A stretch of 64,000 nucleotides of DNA, taken from contig JAOTOL010001429.1 in assembly GCA_034440575.1 (NCBI GenBank), forward strand, positions 559,501 to 623,500, read 5' to 3'. The notes beneath the pieces were generated by a model. The model ran no database searches and was not told the DNA's origin. It saw only the letters and a list, made by a program, of their open reading frames with translations. Of this stretch, positions 49,066 through 59,937 are shown one piece after another (position 1 is the stretch's first letter; each line of letters begins with the position of its first letter). A program made the position numbers and the translations under genes. Source of the stretch: Imbricaverruca yamaguchii. Its lineage: Eukaryota > Arthropoda > Thecostraca > Neoverrucidae.

Positions 49066-49350
49066 CTCGCTCGGCGCCCGCCAGGGGCGCCAGTGTCGCG
49101 ACACGTCTGACCGGGCACGTGTGGCACGTCTGGACAAAAGGTGCCCAACGACAGCCGACTCCGCCCATGCCAACACCGGGCGTCTGCCATTGTCCCGTGG
49201 CATTGTCGAACAAGCGCAGCCCGGACAAAAAATGACACTGAAACAACAGCAATCGCGGGAAATCACTTCCGGCGGCCCGCCGCGCCACCGGCGCCCGGCG
49301 GTGGCCTGCCAGTGCGCGAGCAGCAGACCTCTCATCAGGTCGGCGGGTGC
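49050..49350. promoter_or_regulatory. CpG-rich island between the 75-bp and 23-bp arrays
   Basis: Unique CpG-dense DNA with GGCACGTGTGGCACGTC, CCATTGTCCCG (49188) and GCATTGTCGA (49200-49209). It lies between two arrays, as at 39900-40330. No exon is recognised. Confidence 0.4.
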
Positions 49351-49359
49351 GGGTGTGTC

Positions 49360-50545
49360 GCAGGGTGAGTTGTGGGTGGGTCGCGGGGTGAGTTGTGGGT
49401 GTGTCGCGTGGTGAGTTGTGGATGTATGCGGGGTGAGTTGTGAATGTGTTGCGGGGTGAGTTGTGGATGTGTCGGGGGGTGAGTTGTGGGTGTCGCGGGG
49501 TGAGTTGTGGATGTGTCGCGGGGTGAGTTGTGGATGTGTCGCGGGGTGAGTTGTGGGTGTGTCGTAGGGTGAGTTGTGGATGTGTCGCGGGGTGAGTTGT
49601 GGGTGTGTCGCGGGATGAGTTGTGGGTGTGTCGCGGGGTGAGTTGTGGATGTGTCGCGGGGTGAGTTGTGGATGTGTCGCGGGATGAGTTGTGGGTGTGT
49701 CGCGGGGTGAGTTGTGGGATGTGTCGCGGGGTGAGTTGTGGATGTGTTGCGGTGGGTGAGTTGTGTGTGTCGCGGGATGAGTTGTGGATGTGTCGGGGTG
49801 AGTTGTGGGTGTGTCGCGGGGTGAGTTGTGGATGTGTCGCGGGGTGAGTTGTGGATGTGTCGCGGGGTGAGTTGTGGGTGTGTCGCGGGGTGAGTTGTGG
49901 GTTTGTGGGTGTGTCGCGGGATGTTGTGGATGTGTCGTAGGGTGAGTTGTGGATGTGTCGCGGGTGAGTTGTGGATGTGTCGCGGGATGAGTTGTGGATG
50001 TGTCGCGGGGTGAGTTGTGGGTGTGTCGCGGGATGCGTTGTGGATGTGTCGTAGGGTGAGTTGTGGGTGTGTCGCGTGGTAAGTTGTGGGTGTGTCGTAG
50101 GGTGAGTTGTGGATGTGTCGCGGGGTGAGTTGTGATGTGTCGGGGGTGAGTCGTGGGTGTGTGCGGTGAGTTGTGGATGTGTCGCGGGGTGAGTTGTGGG
50201 TGTGTCGCGGGGTGAGTTGTGGATGTGTCGCGGGGTGAGTTGTGGATGTGTCGCGGGGTGAGTTGTGGATGTGTCGCGGGGTGAGTTGTGGATGTGTCGC
50301 GGGGTGAGTTGTGGATGTGTCGCGGGGTGAGTTGTGGGTGTGTCGCGGGGAGAGTCGTGGCTGTATCGCAGGGTGAGCTGTGGATGTGTCGCCGGGTGAA
50401 TTGTGGATGCTTCGTGGGGTGAGATGCCCATGTGTCGCAGGGTGAGTTGTGGATGTGTCGCGAGGTGAGTTGTGGATGTGTCGTACGGTGAGTTATGGAT
50501 GTGTCGCAAGGTGAGTTGTAAATATGTTCAAGAGTCAGCTCCGGA
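49360..50545. repeat. 23-bp minisatellite, about 50 units
   Basis: TGAGTTGTGG(A/G)TGTGTCGCGGGG, 23 bp, with many G/A variants and indels; the last units (50340-50545) diverge. Two 526-codon stop-free minus-strand frames (HNSPRDTPTT-like) are artefacts of the unit. Confidence 0.96.
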
Positions 50546-51340
50546 TGTGTTGAGATGTGAGCGAAGTTGAGACGCAGCACATGACGAGATGCAGGACGTT
50601 TTTCATGTACCTGGTGGTGGGTTCTTCCGCAGCCCGCCAGCAAACAAGCCTGTTTTCTAACCTGATGTCAATTTGTGTTCTGTAAGAGAGACAGCTTTAG
50701 TGTGTTTTTGCTCAAAATATTACAAGCTACCGTTGCAAGTATCGGGTGAATTAACACACAAGCGATCCGCGCCAACGGACCAGGTAATCAGTGCAAAATA
50801 AGATGGTTAATCTTGTGCCTGTCAAGTAGTCCCGTCCTCCTGCACGACGTGCACCAAGTAGAGGACTTCCACCCCTGAGCTTACGAGTGTCATCATCGTC
50901 AGCTGATCCATCGGGCGTATACAGACATCGACGAACAGCTGCAGAACGTCATCGGCGCCAACTGGCCTCATGACGTCATACTGGCTGGTGATCCAAGTTA
51001 CCCTGTAATGATATGAACGTGGCCAGATTGCGATGCCGTGGCAAGTCACATAGCGCATGGTCAACTGGGAGCTCGCCGCAATACGGGCTACATAGCCAGG
51101 TGCACTGCTCACCTTCTACCGTGGTGTTACTGCTGGATCCTGTATTTCCTCGTAAATTGTTATTTGGAGAGTCTTGACCTGCACGACTGAACTGTTCATG
51201 TATGCGACTCATTGCCTTGCTACAACACGTGTCTGTAGCTACTACTATTGCATGCACAAAAGCTAAGCCAGCATACAACATTGGATTTTATCGGGGTGCT
51301 GTGAACAGTGACAAGTTCCTGACCGGCATTAGCGTTGTTT
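50546..51340. other. Unique DNA, nothing recognised
   Basis: Two overlapping minus-strand frames of about 100 codons (50822-51281) have no motif that I can name. Confidence 0.5.
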
Positions 51341-51500
51341 TTATGGCAGGTTTGAATTGGGATTGGATTTCCACAATTAATCGAATCCGGATTACAAGGA
51401 GCGTTTCCATAGCCTTATGTCCATGGCAGGTTCGAATTGGGATTGGAGTTCCACAATGACTCGAATCCGGATTACAAGGACCGTTTCCATGACCATTCGC
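51341..51500. repeat. 80-bp direct duplication
   Basis: ATGGCAGGTT(T/C)GAATTGGGATTGG recurs at 51343 and 51423, each followed by CGAATCCGGATTACAAGGA.CGTTTCCAT. Confidence 0.88.
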
Positions 51501-52575
51501 GAGGAAATCAGTATTACACGTAGGATTTCCGAATCCGGATTTGGTGGGAAATCACGGATTTGCTGACAGTTGCAGCACGCGTACAGTTCCCTTCAATACA
51601 CGTATGCCACATCGACGTGGGCTGCGTCGTTGCATGAGAAACTCAAAGAGGGCTTACTGTTGTTTGCGAATTTATCAGATTATATTTGATTATGTTATGC
51701 TATATATTATATTATGTATTATATTATAAACCGGGTCATCCATCACCAAAAACCTTCGAAAGACGACGCCGGCGCTGACGACAGGGGAAGCAAGAAAAGA
51801 ACGCGAAGTGAATGCTACCATATGCTTCCAACTCATCGGAAATCCAGATTTCCTCAGGAAATCTTCTTTCGAAGCCGGATTCGGAAATCCAATCCACTTA
51901 GCTGACGAAGGCGTTTTCATGACTTCGGAAGTCCGGATTGGTAAGGAAATTCGAATTTGCTAGTGCCATGGAAACCGGGCTCATGACCATTCGTGAGGAA
52001 ATCGGGATTACATGTAGGATTTCGAATCCGAATATGGTGGGAAATCCCGGATTTGCTGACAGCTGCGACGCACGTGCGACATTTCCCTTCAATACCAAAA
52101 AACTATGCCACATCGGCGTGGGCTGCGTCGTTGCATGAGAGACTCGAAGAGGGCTTGCTGTTATTTGCGAATGCATTACATTATATTATATTATATTATG
52201 TCATGAAGACATAAAGACATAAAAGATTAGTGCAACTATGAGCCACAAGGGCCCTTCTTGGTTGCACTCTGTACACTGAATGTCATATATTATATTGCAT
52301 AGTATATTATAAACCCGGTCACCCTCCACCAAAAACCTCCCAAAAACGACGCCGGCGCTGACGACAGGGGAGCCAGGAAAAGGACGAAAAGTACATGCTC
52401 CATCAACATGCTACATCCTTCCAACTCCTTGGAAATCCAGATTTCCTCAGGAAATATTTTTATAAGCCGGATTCGGAAATCCAATCCAGTTAGCTGAAGA
52501 AGGCATTTCCATGATTTCGGAAACCTGGAGTGATTCCAGATTTGGAGGAATTCTAGATTTGCTAGTGTCATGGCA
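51490..52575. repeat. Interspersed A-B-A'-B' duplication (about 0.5 kb unit)
   Basis: Block A (51490-51700: GACCATTCG.GAGGAAATC...GGGCTGCGTCGTTGCATGAGA) recurs at 51985-52190. Block B (51727-51975: AAACC.GGTCA.CC.CCACCAAAAACC, CGACGCCGGCGCTGACGACAG) recurs at 52313-52570. The blocks are rich in dyads such as GGAAATCCAGATTTCC. The LINE 3' end at 52220-52290 sits between A' and B'. Confidence 0.88.
52220..52290 (-). mobile_element. LINE 3'-end fragment inserted between duplicated blocks
   Basis: The minus strand reads GAAGGGCCCTTGTGGCTCAT, matching the LINE 3' end at 11684. It separates the second copies of two repeated blocks (52000-52190 and 52313-52570) that are directly adjacent in their first copy, so it probably inserted after the duplication. 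Confidence 0.6.
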
Positions 52576-52844
52576 ACGGGACTATTGACAGCATCAATTA
52601 TCTGAGCTTCTCTATAACCAAGATCAATGATGCAGAATGACTGTAATGGAAGCTACCAGAAGCTAAGTTCCATTCCGAAAATGCACACACCAATCCGTAG
52701 AATATGTATAAACACAGATTCCTGCCCATTACTTGGACGTCATGAGCATACGTGAAGGCAAAAACAGCAATGGGTTAGATACCCGGAGCTCGTGAAGCAA
52801 GCCAGTCGAACACGCAATTCCTGGGGACTACCGAGAGGATGCAG

Positions 52845-53105
52845 CGTGTCGTACTAGAACAGAGCCCTGTGGCACTCCACTCAGAGCATCCTTCCATTCA
52901 GTTTTGCATCCTTTTAGTACTACCCTTTGTTTCCTTCCTCTTAACCATGCGTCAATCCAACGGGTTGAAATTACGGAAAACTATATGTGTATAATTTTCC
53001 GATCAATCTCGTGCTGCTCTAGTTCGTGAATTAGACGCGTGTATGATACTTTATCAAAATATTTGCTAAAGTCTAAGTGCACAACATTATCCTGCTTCGA
53101 TTGTC
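52845..53105 (-). pseudogene. CR1/L2-type LINE reverse transcriptase fragment (dead)
   Basis: The minus-strand frame beginning near 53105 reads VVHLDFSKYFDKVSYTRLIH, then WIDAWLRGRKQRVVLKGC and LSGVPQGSVL. These are the reverse-transcriptase blocks around the first catalytic Asp (LDFSKAFD) and the SGVPQGSVLGP block. One in-frame stop (TAG) lies between them. The segment carrying the YxDD box is missing. It has the same orientation as the LINE 3' end at 52220-52290, but the two are separated by other repeats. Confidence 0.9.
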
Positions 53106-55142
53106 AGTTACCTAATTACATGCCCCATGAAATCCAGCAGGTCAGTTACTTACACATAGACGTTGACCATCCATTCGGTCACCCATTTCAGATAGCCGAA
53201 AACTACACCAACTAAGGAACCATTTTACATCCATTTGTGTGCAAATCCGTGACAAAGTCGTCACCAGGTTTCACTAATCGGAATACGGCCACTCTGTCTT
53301 TCACTCGTGAATGTGCATGCGTTAATCCTTACAATTCTGCAATTCTGAATCAGCATGAACCGGCTTTTTGCTACCCAACACGCAATCACGTGCGGGAAGA
53401 GGAAGTTCAGCTTCGGTTACGTTTCAGTTTCGGCCTCATCGACCCTGATGTACTTCGCAAAATCAATGCTATATTTCTGAGATTGCGCTTTGGAGCTGGG
53501 AGCGTACAATAGTTATGCGACTTCACAAAAAAGGAGAACCATCAAAAATAGACCTGTCACAGTTTCGTGCAGGATGGGGGTGTAATGTCACCATGCCACC
53601 TGGTGGTCAAGTTGTGAACTATCCTGGAAGGTTTACAGTAGTGGTGTCCACGGGAAAAATAAACATTTTACCTCCAATACGTCATTGAATACTATGGTTA
53701 CGGCAAACGTAAGCGCGTACTTGAGAAGGGCTTCAAAAGACTCGTTATCCACAACACCTATTTGTCCTTACGTCAATATTTGATTTAAGTCAATATGTCG
53801 TACATTTGGAATAACGTACATTTTCTAGATGCTTAGAAATCCATTAAACTTTTAAGTGACGCGCTATTGCTGCATCGCGTCATTAGATCGAGTCTAACTA
53901 AAAGTAGCTCACTATTAGGAATTTTGAATGGGCAATAGAGATGTAAGCTGGTGCCAACTATATCATACAAAAACGATCATCTACAAGTAATCAAAACGTG
54001 ACCGGGACCGCTTGAAAGCAGCGTGCTTTTCAAGTCTTATTTCAGTCATCAAGCGAATTAATTTTGTCTGTACTTCCAGGTACATGGCTGCAGGATTCAT
54101 TAATTCATGCAATACATTCCAGATAAAACGATCACGGAAGTGAGATTTTCATTCATTCTGGCAGGTTGAGATCCGAAAAAAATGCACAAATCACATGATC
54201 AAAACTGGGGTTAGAGATGTCTTCAACAAACTCAAATATCATTGTTAGCATCGCTTTCAGTGTGAAGATACAGCCGCTGTGCAGTGCACAGTGCTAGCTA
54301 GACGTTAAGTTGCACTGTACTTGCACACTGGCGGATCCAGGGGAACAGCTAGGGTCACTTGAACAATTCCAGCCAACCCTTCTTTCGTCAGAAAGCACAA
54401 TTAATGTAGGAACGAACTCTAGGTAACACTCGACATCAACAAAAACACTTCATGCCCTAGAAACAAGGGAAGCAATAGTTGGCACCACATGAGCGGCGGT
54501 CACTGGTTATGGGCACGTTTTAGCTGCTAATTATACCATTTTCAGTTGTGGCAAGACTCTACCCTTCAAGCATAATTTCTGCTATATGTTCGCAGACTTA
54601 CACCGGGTCACAAAATAAACCACCAGAAAAGTCAACTTCTGGCAGAAATAGTGCAGACGAAGCGGTTTTTTTTCAAAGATACAAAGCCAGGTGATATAGT
54701 GCAAAAGATGCAACAAATATTACGTTACTTGAAACGGTGCAAGTGAGGGCATAAATAGCACAGGAAGAGCAAATTGGACGCATGCAGTGCATCTTACTAC
54801 ATGGTAAATTACAACACATGGCGGAGGGGTTCTGTCAGTCATACGAGTGCCTCTGGTTCCATTGCTTTGGGTGAAATCCTGCTTTGGACATTAATGATCA
54901 TCTTCATCGCCTGCTCTTTGGTGGCCTTTGATTCAATTTTTGCATGTCTCAATTGTCATTTCTTCCTTTAAAAAAAATGAGTCCTTTCGAATATAGAACT
55001 TCTAGACGTTCTTTTTCAGCAAAACAAGTTGATCAACCTGAGCGTTTGCCCTAAGAGTTAGACTTCCCTTCAGGTACAGCCTTTGTATGCCTTCAAGACC
55101 CATATCAGTGAAGAAAGCGTCGGAAGATAGAGAACCGGTCTT
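53106..55142. other. Unique AT-rich DNA, nothing recognised
   Basis: Frames up to 91 codons only. ACTGGCGGATCCAGGGGAAC (54329-54348) resembles a transposon-end word. Confidence 0.55.
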
Positions 55143-55330
55143 CGAGAGCGTCACGCCGAAGAGATTGGCCATGGCAACACGATGGGGTTGACAATTTCTT
55201 CAGAATTCAAGATATTAAGCATTGATCAAGAGGTTTCAGTCCGTTTTACTAGTAGGTGTACCTAGCGGTGGACTCTAACCGGCCTTCGTGCCGAAGAGAT
55301 GAGCCATGGCAACACAATGAAATCGATATT
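55143..55330. repeat. Two copies of a short dispersed repeat, 135 bp apart
   Basis: GCCGAAGAGAT.(G)GCCATGGCAACAC occurs at 55155 and 55290, and a related GAGATTGACATGGCAACACA lies near 34107. About 450 bp upstream of SOX exon 1. Confidence 0.65.
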
Positions 55331-55791
55331 GTTTTTATAACTTAGCATATAACATTCATTTTGGGTTTGATTCTCTTCTTTCTTTGTATACTATCTTTCA
55401 TTTATTGGCATATAGCCACACGTGTCCCTGTGGCCTCAAATGTTTGTGGCCTCAAGTAAGCCTTAAACGTTCATACCTTTAGGATATTTTAGAAATATTT
55501 GCTCCTCGCCTCTGATCTTCAATGTATTTGCTTCGACGAAGCATATTTATGTGAGAACTGAGCGTCACCGAAGCGGCTGATATCACTGCGAGATCACAAG
55601 CCGGTAAATAAACAGGAGGACACCAGACACGATTTTCATCAGATTGCCTCCCGTTGTGACCGGGCATGCTGCGGGATGTTCGGTCAGTTGTAAAATGTTC
55701 TCGCTCGGTTTTCAGACGGCATCTGGTCCTGAGCCAGCACTGTGAAGCCAGCCAGTCGGAGGGGTCACAACTGTGACGTGCCTTGGACGCC
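55331..55791 (+). promoter_or_regulatory. SOX upstream region / probable 5' UTR
   Basis: Composition shifts from AT-rich to balanced near 55560. No TATA box at a convincing position and no CpG island: unlike the gene-free islands elsewhere, the SOX start lacks one. The in-frame stop at 55774 bounds the reading frame. The transcription start cannot be placed. Confidence 0.4.
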
Positions 55792-55997
55792 ATGAGTTCC
55801 CACCAGCCGACCACGGAGTGCCACATCAAGCGGCCGATGAACGCCTTCATGGTGTGGTCACGCATCCAGCGGCGCAAAATCTCCGCCGATAATCCCAAGA
55901 TGCACAACTCGGAGATCTCCAAACGTCTGGGCGCCGAGTGGAAGCTGCTGACCGAGGAGCAGAAGAGGCCCTTCATCGACGAGGCCAAACGACTCAG
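55792..55997 (+). CDS. SOX transcription factor (group B type), exon 1: start codon and first two thirds of the HMG box
   Basis: Encodes residues 1-68 and two bases of codon 69 of a SOX protein, a nuclear transcription factor family that binds the DNA minor groove through an HMG box. After about ten residues comes [14 protein letters not shown] (residues 11-24), then [20 protein letters not shown] (34-53) and [12 protein letters not shown] (58-69), which are the conserved helices of a group B SOX box. An in-frame TGA at 55774-55776 lies just upstream, and the ATG at 55792 is the first one after it, with G at -3, so the N terminus looks complete. The exon ends at CAG|GTGAGC. Without splicing, the frame reads AGG then TGA, so intron retention would stop translation inside the box. 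The short N-terminal arm resembles SOX14/SOX21 (B2) and Dichaete-like proteins. Assignment to SOX is very sure; the exact orthologue is not. Confidence 0.96.
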
Positions 55998-56178
55998 GTG
56001 AGCGCACTGGGCGTGCTATACTGTTTTACTTCTGCAGTGCACGAGCTATACATTCGCCATAAAATCCATTGGCTTCTGTTTTGCTTAGCTTAGACAGAGG
56101 CATACGCTCAAGCGATTCTACCCAAGTTTTATTCCTCAACGTGTTAATCGGACCCCTTGTAATATTTACTGTAGCATG

Positions 56179-56358
56179 TTTGTTGTTTATTGGTTGGTTC
56201 ACGACACACTGTATGCACATTCACGGCTAATGGCGCCGCCCACACTGTTTCGCCGGTGGGCCGCGGGATTGGGAAACGTCCTGAGTGGCGCTAGAGTCGA
56301 ACCCGGGACCTTTGGTACCCATAGCCCGACACCTTAACCACTCGGCCATCCCCGCCCC
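56179..56358 (-). mobile_element. tRNA-derived SINE, family A, copy 3
   Basis: Read on the minus strand, it begins GGGGCGGGGATGGCCGAGTG (A box TGGCCGAGTGG) and has a B-box-like GGTTCGACTCT, then the family tail with GGCGCCATTAGCCGTG and AATAAACAAC. The 13-bp target-site duplication TTACTGTAGCATG flanks it at 56166-56178 and 56359-56371, so the ends are well defined. It is inserted in SOX intron 1, antisense to the gene. It is a pol III-type element and not a functional tRNA. Confidence 0.93.
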
Positions 56359-57536
56359 TTACTGTAGCATGCATTTCTACGAAAGCGCTTCTCATTTGTA
56401 CATATTTAAGTTTCCTACCATGGCTGCGTAATTAAATAAAATTACCGCATTAAGAAACACACAAAATGAATCGCAAGCAAAGAAAGGTTCGCAATGAATG
56501 ATACATGACATGAAGTGCAGCACATTCTTCAGGCGAATGTTAAACGAAATTGCTTAAATGAATGCCTTGAAATGTGAAGGTGACTTCGACCACCATGTAT
56601 AATCTATCTGAATTCAAATTGACGAAGCTTGACAGTGCATGTATGACAAGCTTCTCGTACTGGGGGGATTCCGCAACGTTTTTTTTAGTAGGTTTACACA
56701 TCGATAACAGAACATATCAACCGAAATGGATTGGATTTTCACGCACGCATTTGATATTTGAACATAAACTGGTCTCTTTCATTTTACGTTTCATTTCAAG
56801 GATATGAAGTACCCTTATTGTAGATAAATATGAAAATATATAATTTCCAGATGATACAATTCCACCTTGACGCTCCCGAAAATGTTCAATTTTCACCACT
56901 ATACAAGCGGGATGTTCACAGTTCAAATGCCGTCCACTGCACAGCACCATACCTGGCTCCGTCCGTAAATATCGCTGTACCATAATGCCTACCTTAGACA
57001 CAGTGAGTCTGGGATTCAGCGACGACAGACGTGGGAGTTTTAAACCGGGGGAGGGGCGATACTTTTTCAGCCAACGCCGTAATGCTAAGGTCACATGTTT
57101 ATATTTAAAGGCGGCGTTGCGCCCCAGCGCTCCACACCTTCCAGCGTCTCTGCTAGAATTACGTTGGCGCATATTCCGAGCCGATGTCAGAAGAGTTTTA
57201 ATGCAATTAACCAGATTGTCACAACTGGAGGGGAGAAAAAGCGGCCTCGAGCCTCCCTGGGGCCCATCGATAGAGCTAATTTCACAAATGTTTTAATGCG
57301 ACACCCACTGGACCGCTCCCCCCCCCCCCTCCTTCCTGGCCGGTCATTGTGTCCTGCCACTGAGGGTAAGTTCTGGTGATGGACGTATTTAGTGGGAGGT
57401 GGGACGAGTACCTACTAGCCCCCTCACCCTTTTCGACCGGTACCTCCTTGACTGGAGACAGGCTCAGAGTGTTCGAATGCGCCTCCACCGAGACATTGTT
57501 ATCCAATGGTGCCTCTCGGGTACAAAGGACACCCAG

Positions 57537-57588
57537 GAAAAATAAAAGTGGATTGACTCAGGATCGAGTCAATCCACTTTTATTTTTC
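57537..57588. repeat. Perfect 23-bp inverted repeat, 6-nt loop
   Basis: The left arm 57537-57559 (GAAAAATAAAAGTGG followed by ATTGACTC) and the right arm 57566-57588 are exact reverse complements around the loop AGGATC. It lies in SOX intron 1. No flanking transposase or target-site duplication is visible. Confidence 0.95.
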
Positions 57589-58439
57589 GTTGTTCCAGCA
57601 GAATGCATCTATCTAAGTAAAAATGTAACAATCCAGGGGCACTGATGTGCATCCATGTTCAGATATTTTCAATAAGTGGTGCTCCTCCAAGCTGGTTCAA
57701 CCGGACAATCGCACACACTTCCCCCTACACACTTCCCATGACCCTCGTACCCCACTGGGTTTACGAAACTGACTTCATGACATTGCATGGAAGGAATAAA
57801 CCTGAAAACCACCTTGTCTGCCCTTGCCAGAAATATGAGGAAATGGTCAGGTTACTATCAAATTAACGTTGCATAATAGTCTCAACGTTAAAGGGAATGG
57901 TTTTTGTTATTGTTTCTGTGGACAAGGTGTACCTGGCTTTGTTTCCAGAAGCCATGCTCCATGTATATTTGCTTTTCACATATTGCTTCTCCACAAAAAT
58001 TCCACGCTGGCTGAACTTTGAACTTAATGTCATGTTGGAATGTCTTCATTGACATCCACATTGACGTACACATCGAGGATATGCTAGGATGACAGACAAA
58101 CCTGACATGCAGGTATATTTCGCCTTATTAGAAGCGGAGTGACCAAGCGTGATATGCACAAAAAGTACTTCCTGTACAGTATTTGACATTGTTTTCAGGC
58201 TTTGCGTGCATTCAAAGTTTAAGTTCAGTTTACGTTTAGTGGCTCTATCGCTCTGTTGGATGAAATGTCTAGGTGTCGCTTGGAAATGTGCATGGAGACG
58301 ACTGAACGTTGGTTGAAATATATCATGCCGTGCAGAACTGACAGATCCGAGCATGGAATGCATCATCTGCATATTGCAGGGGCGGGAACATGGGAAGCAC
58401 TGGTGGCATGTGACCCCCTCCCATAGGCGCACCGGAGGG

Positions 58440-59060
58440 GGCAGGCACACCCATGAGACCAAAGTGCCCTTTTGGCCGAAAGTGCCCTTTTGACCGAAAA
58501 GCGCCCTCTTGGCCGGAATGTCCCACATTTAGCCTAAAAATCACCTACCTTATGTGCCCCGCCTGTGCCAAAGGTGCCCTTTGGGCTCAAAACTGCCCTT
58601 CTGGCCATTTTTTTTTCACGCCCCTCCCCCGGTCAACAAACCTTCCAGTGTGCCCCGGGCCGCGAAGTGCCCTTTTGGAGCCGGCCAAGTGCCCTTTTGG
58701 TCGGTCCTTTTCGGTCCGCCCCCCCCCCCATGGAAAAATCCTGGGTGCGCGCCTGCCCCCTCCCCACATGGAAAGGTGTCGCCCATCTGGCTAGAAAAGG
58801 TAGTCCTCCAGGAACGCTCCAGTGTACCCCCCCCCCCCCCGCGACACACGCACAACAAATAATCAACGGATTCTTCAGCCAATGATGCTATTTTCAGGGG
58901 AAAAGAAGACCCTTTGAGATGAAAAGGCTCCCCTTCATTATTATCGAGTCCACCCCCATCACCGCTCGACGAATTGTTCCTCGGAGGGAGCCTTCGGTGC
59001 CCCCATGAGGATATGTGTACCCCATGAACACTTTTGGATACGCCTCTGGTGTACTGTAAG
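58440..59060. repeat. Decayed element rich in GTGCCCTTTTGG motifs
   Basis: Multiple AAGTGCCCTTTTGGCCG, AAGTGCCCTTTTGACCG and AGCGCCCTCTTGGCCGG words separated by variable sequence and C-runs, ending near CTTTTGGATACGCCTCTGG. It lies inside SOX intron 1. Related in style to 28326-28660. Confidence 0.4.
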
Positions 59061-59937
59061 TGTGCCTGTGTATTAGTTTGAAGTAATTGCTGGCAGCGAA
59101 GCATTGCAGTGCAAAGGTCACGCACCAAAACATGCAAAACTTAGTTGTATAACTCAATATGCTTTCAAGTGCCTAGTGGAATGAGATTCAACCAAACCAA
59201 ATAATGTCAACTATTCAACTATTCCTCAGGACTGAACAAATTAAACTGAAAGCGAGAGTATTAAAGGCCGAGTTTAAGAAGACACGAAAATCGGGCCACT
59301 GGGGAGGGTGCCCACATAGCTGTCCATTGGGGCAAGTTGCAGACGTTGTGTGTGGCCAGACAAATCGCAGTTGACTCCCTGGAATCCCCTTTGATATGGG
59401 TCTAGCCGAGATAGAAATCCAACCAAAGTGAAATCCCGGATGAAACCAATGCTTTGGAGCTGGAGAACCTGACAGATTAAGATGAAAAATGTGATTTCCT
59501 GTCCTGCTAATAGCATGCATCAATAAACATGCAACATGAGTTTGCACTACTTTAGAATCATGCATAACTCTTCATCCTGGTACTCTCATAAAGCCATGAT
59601 TTACACCAGGTATATGACGGCCGTATGCTTACTCACCGGTATGGCCGTGATTGTGACTGTAGATTTAATAGTTCGAGTAATTGTGTCCAGTAGAAAACAC
59701 GACGAACCAACCGCATTGCACTTGAATCATTTTTCCTACCATCTACCGTAGGGAAGATGTGTTGTATTACCCCTGCCCATGTGTGTATGTCTTGTTACCG
59801 AGGCGTCCAGCGATAGCGTGAGCACGCTGTCTTTTTTCTTTCTTTTTTCTTCTCTTTTTTATTTCTGTTGATGATGGACAGCGATGTGGATGTCAGCGTT
59901 GCACGTGAAGAATGCTTTAATGGTATTTCTAAGACTC

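Noticed and set aside
48929..50643. Two 526-codon Thr/His/Pro-rich frames on the minus strand
   Set aside because: Product of a stop-free 23-bp repeat; two phases are open at once, which is expected from the repeat and not from a gene.
54329..54348. CTGGCGGATCCAGGGG as a DNA transposon end
   Set aside because: A known-looking end word, but no partner terminal repeat or duplication was found nearby; also isolated at 47232.
55783..55791. TTG at 55783 as the SOX start
   Set aside because: Non-ATG start with no need for it; the ATG at 55792 is in frame, in good context and gives a normal N-terminal arm.
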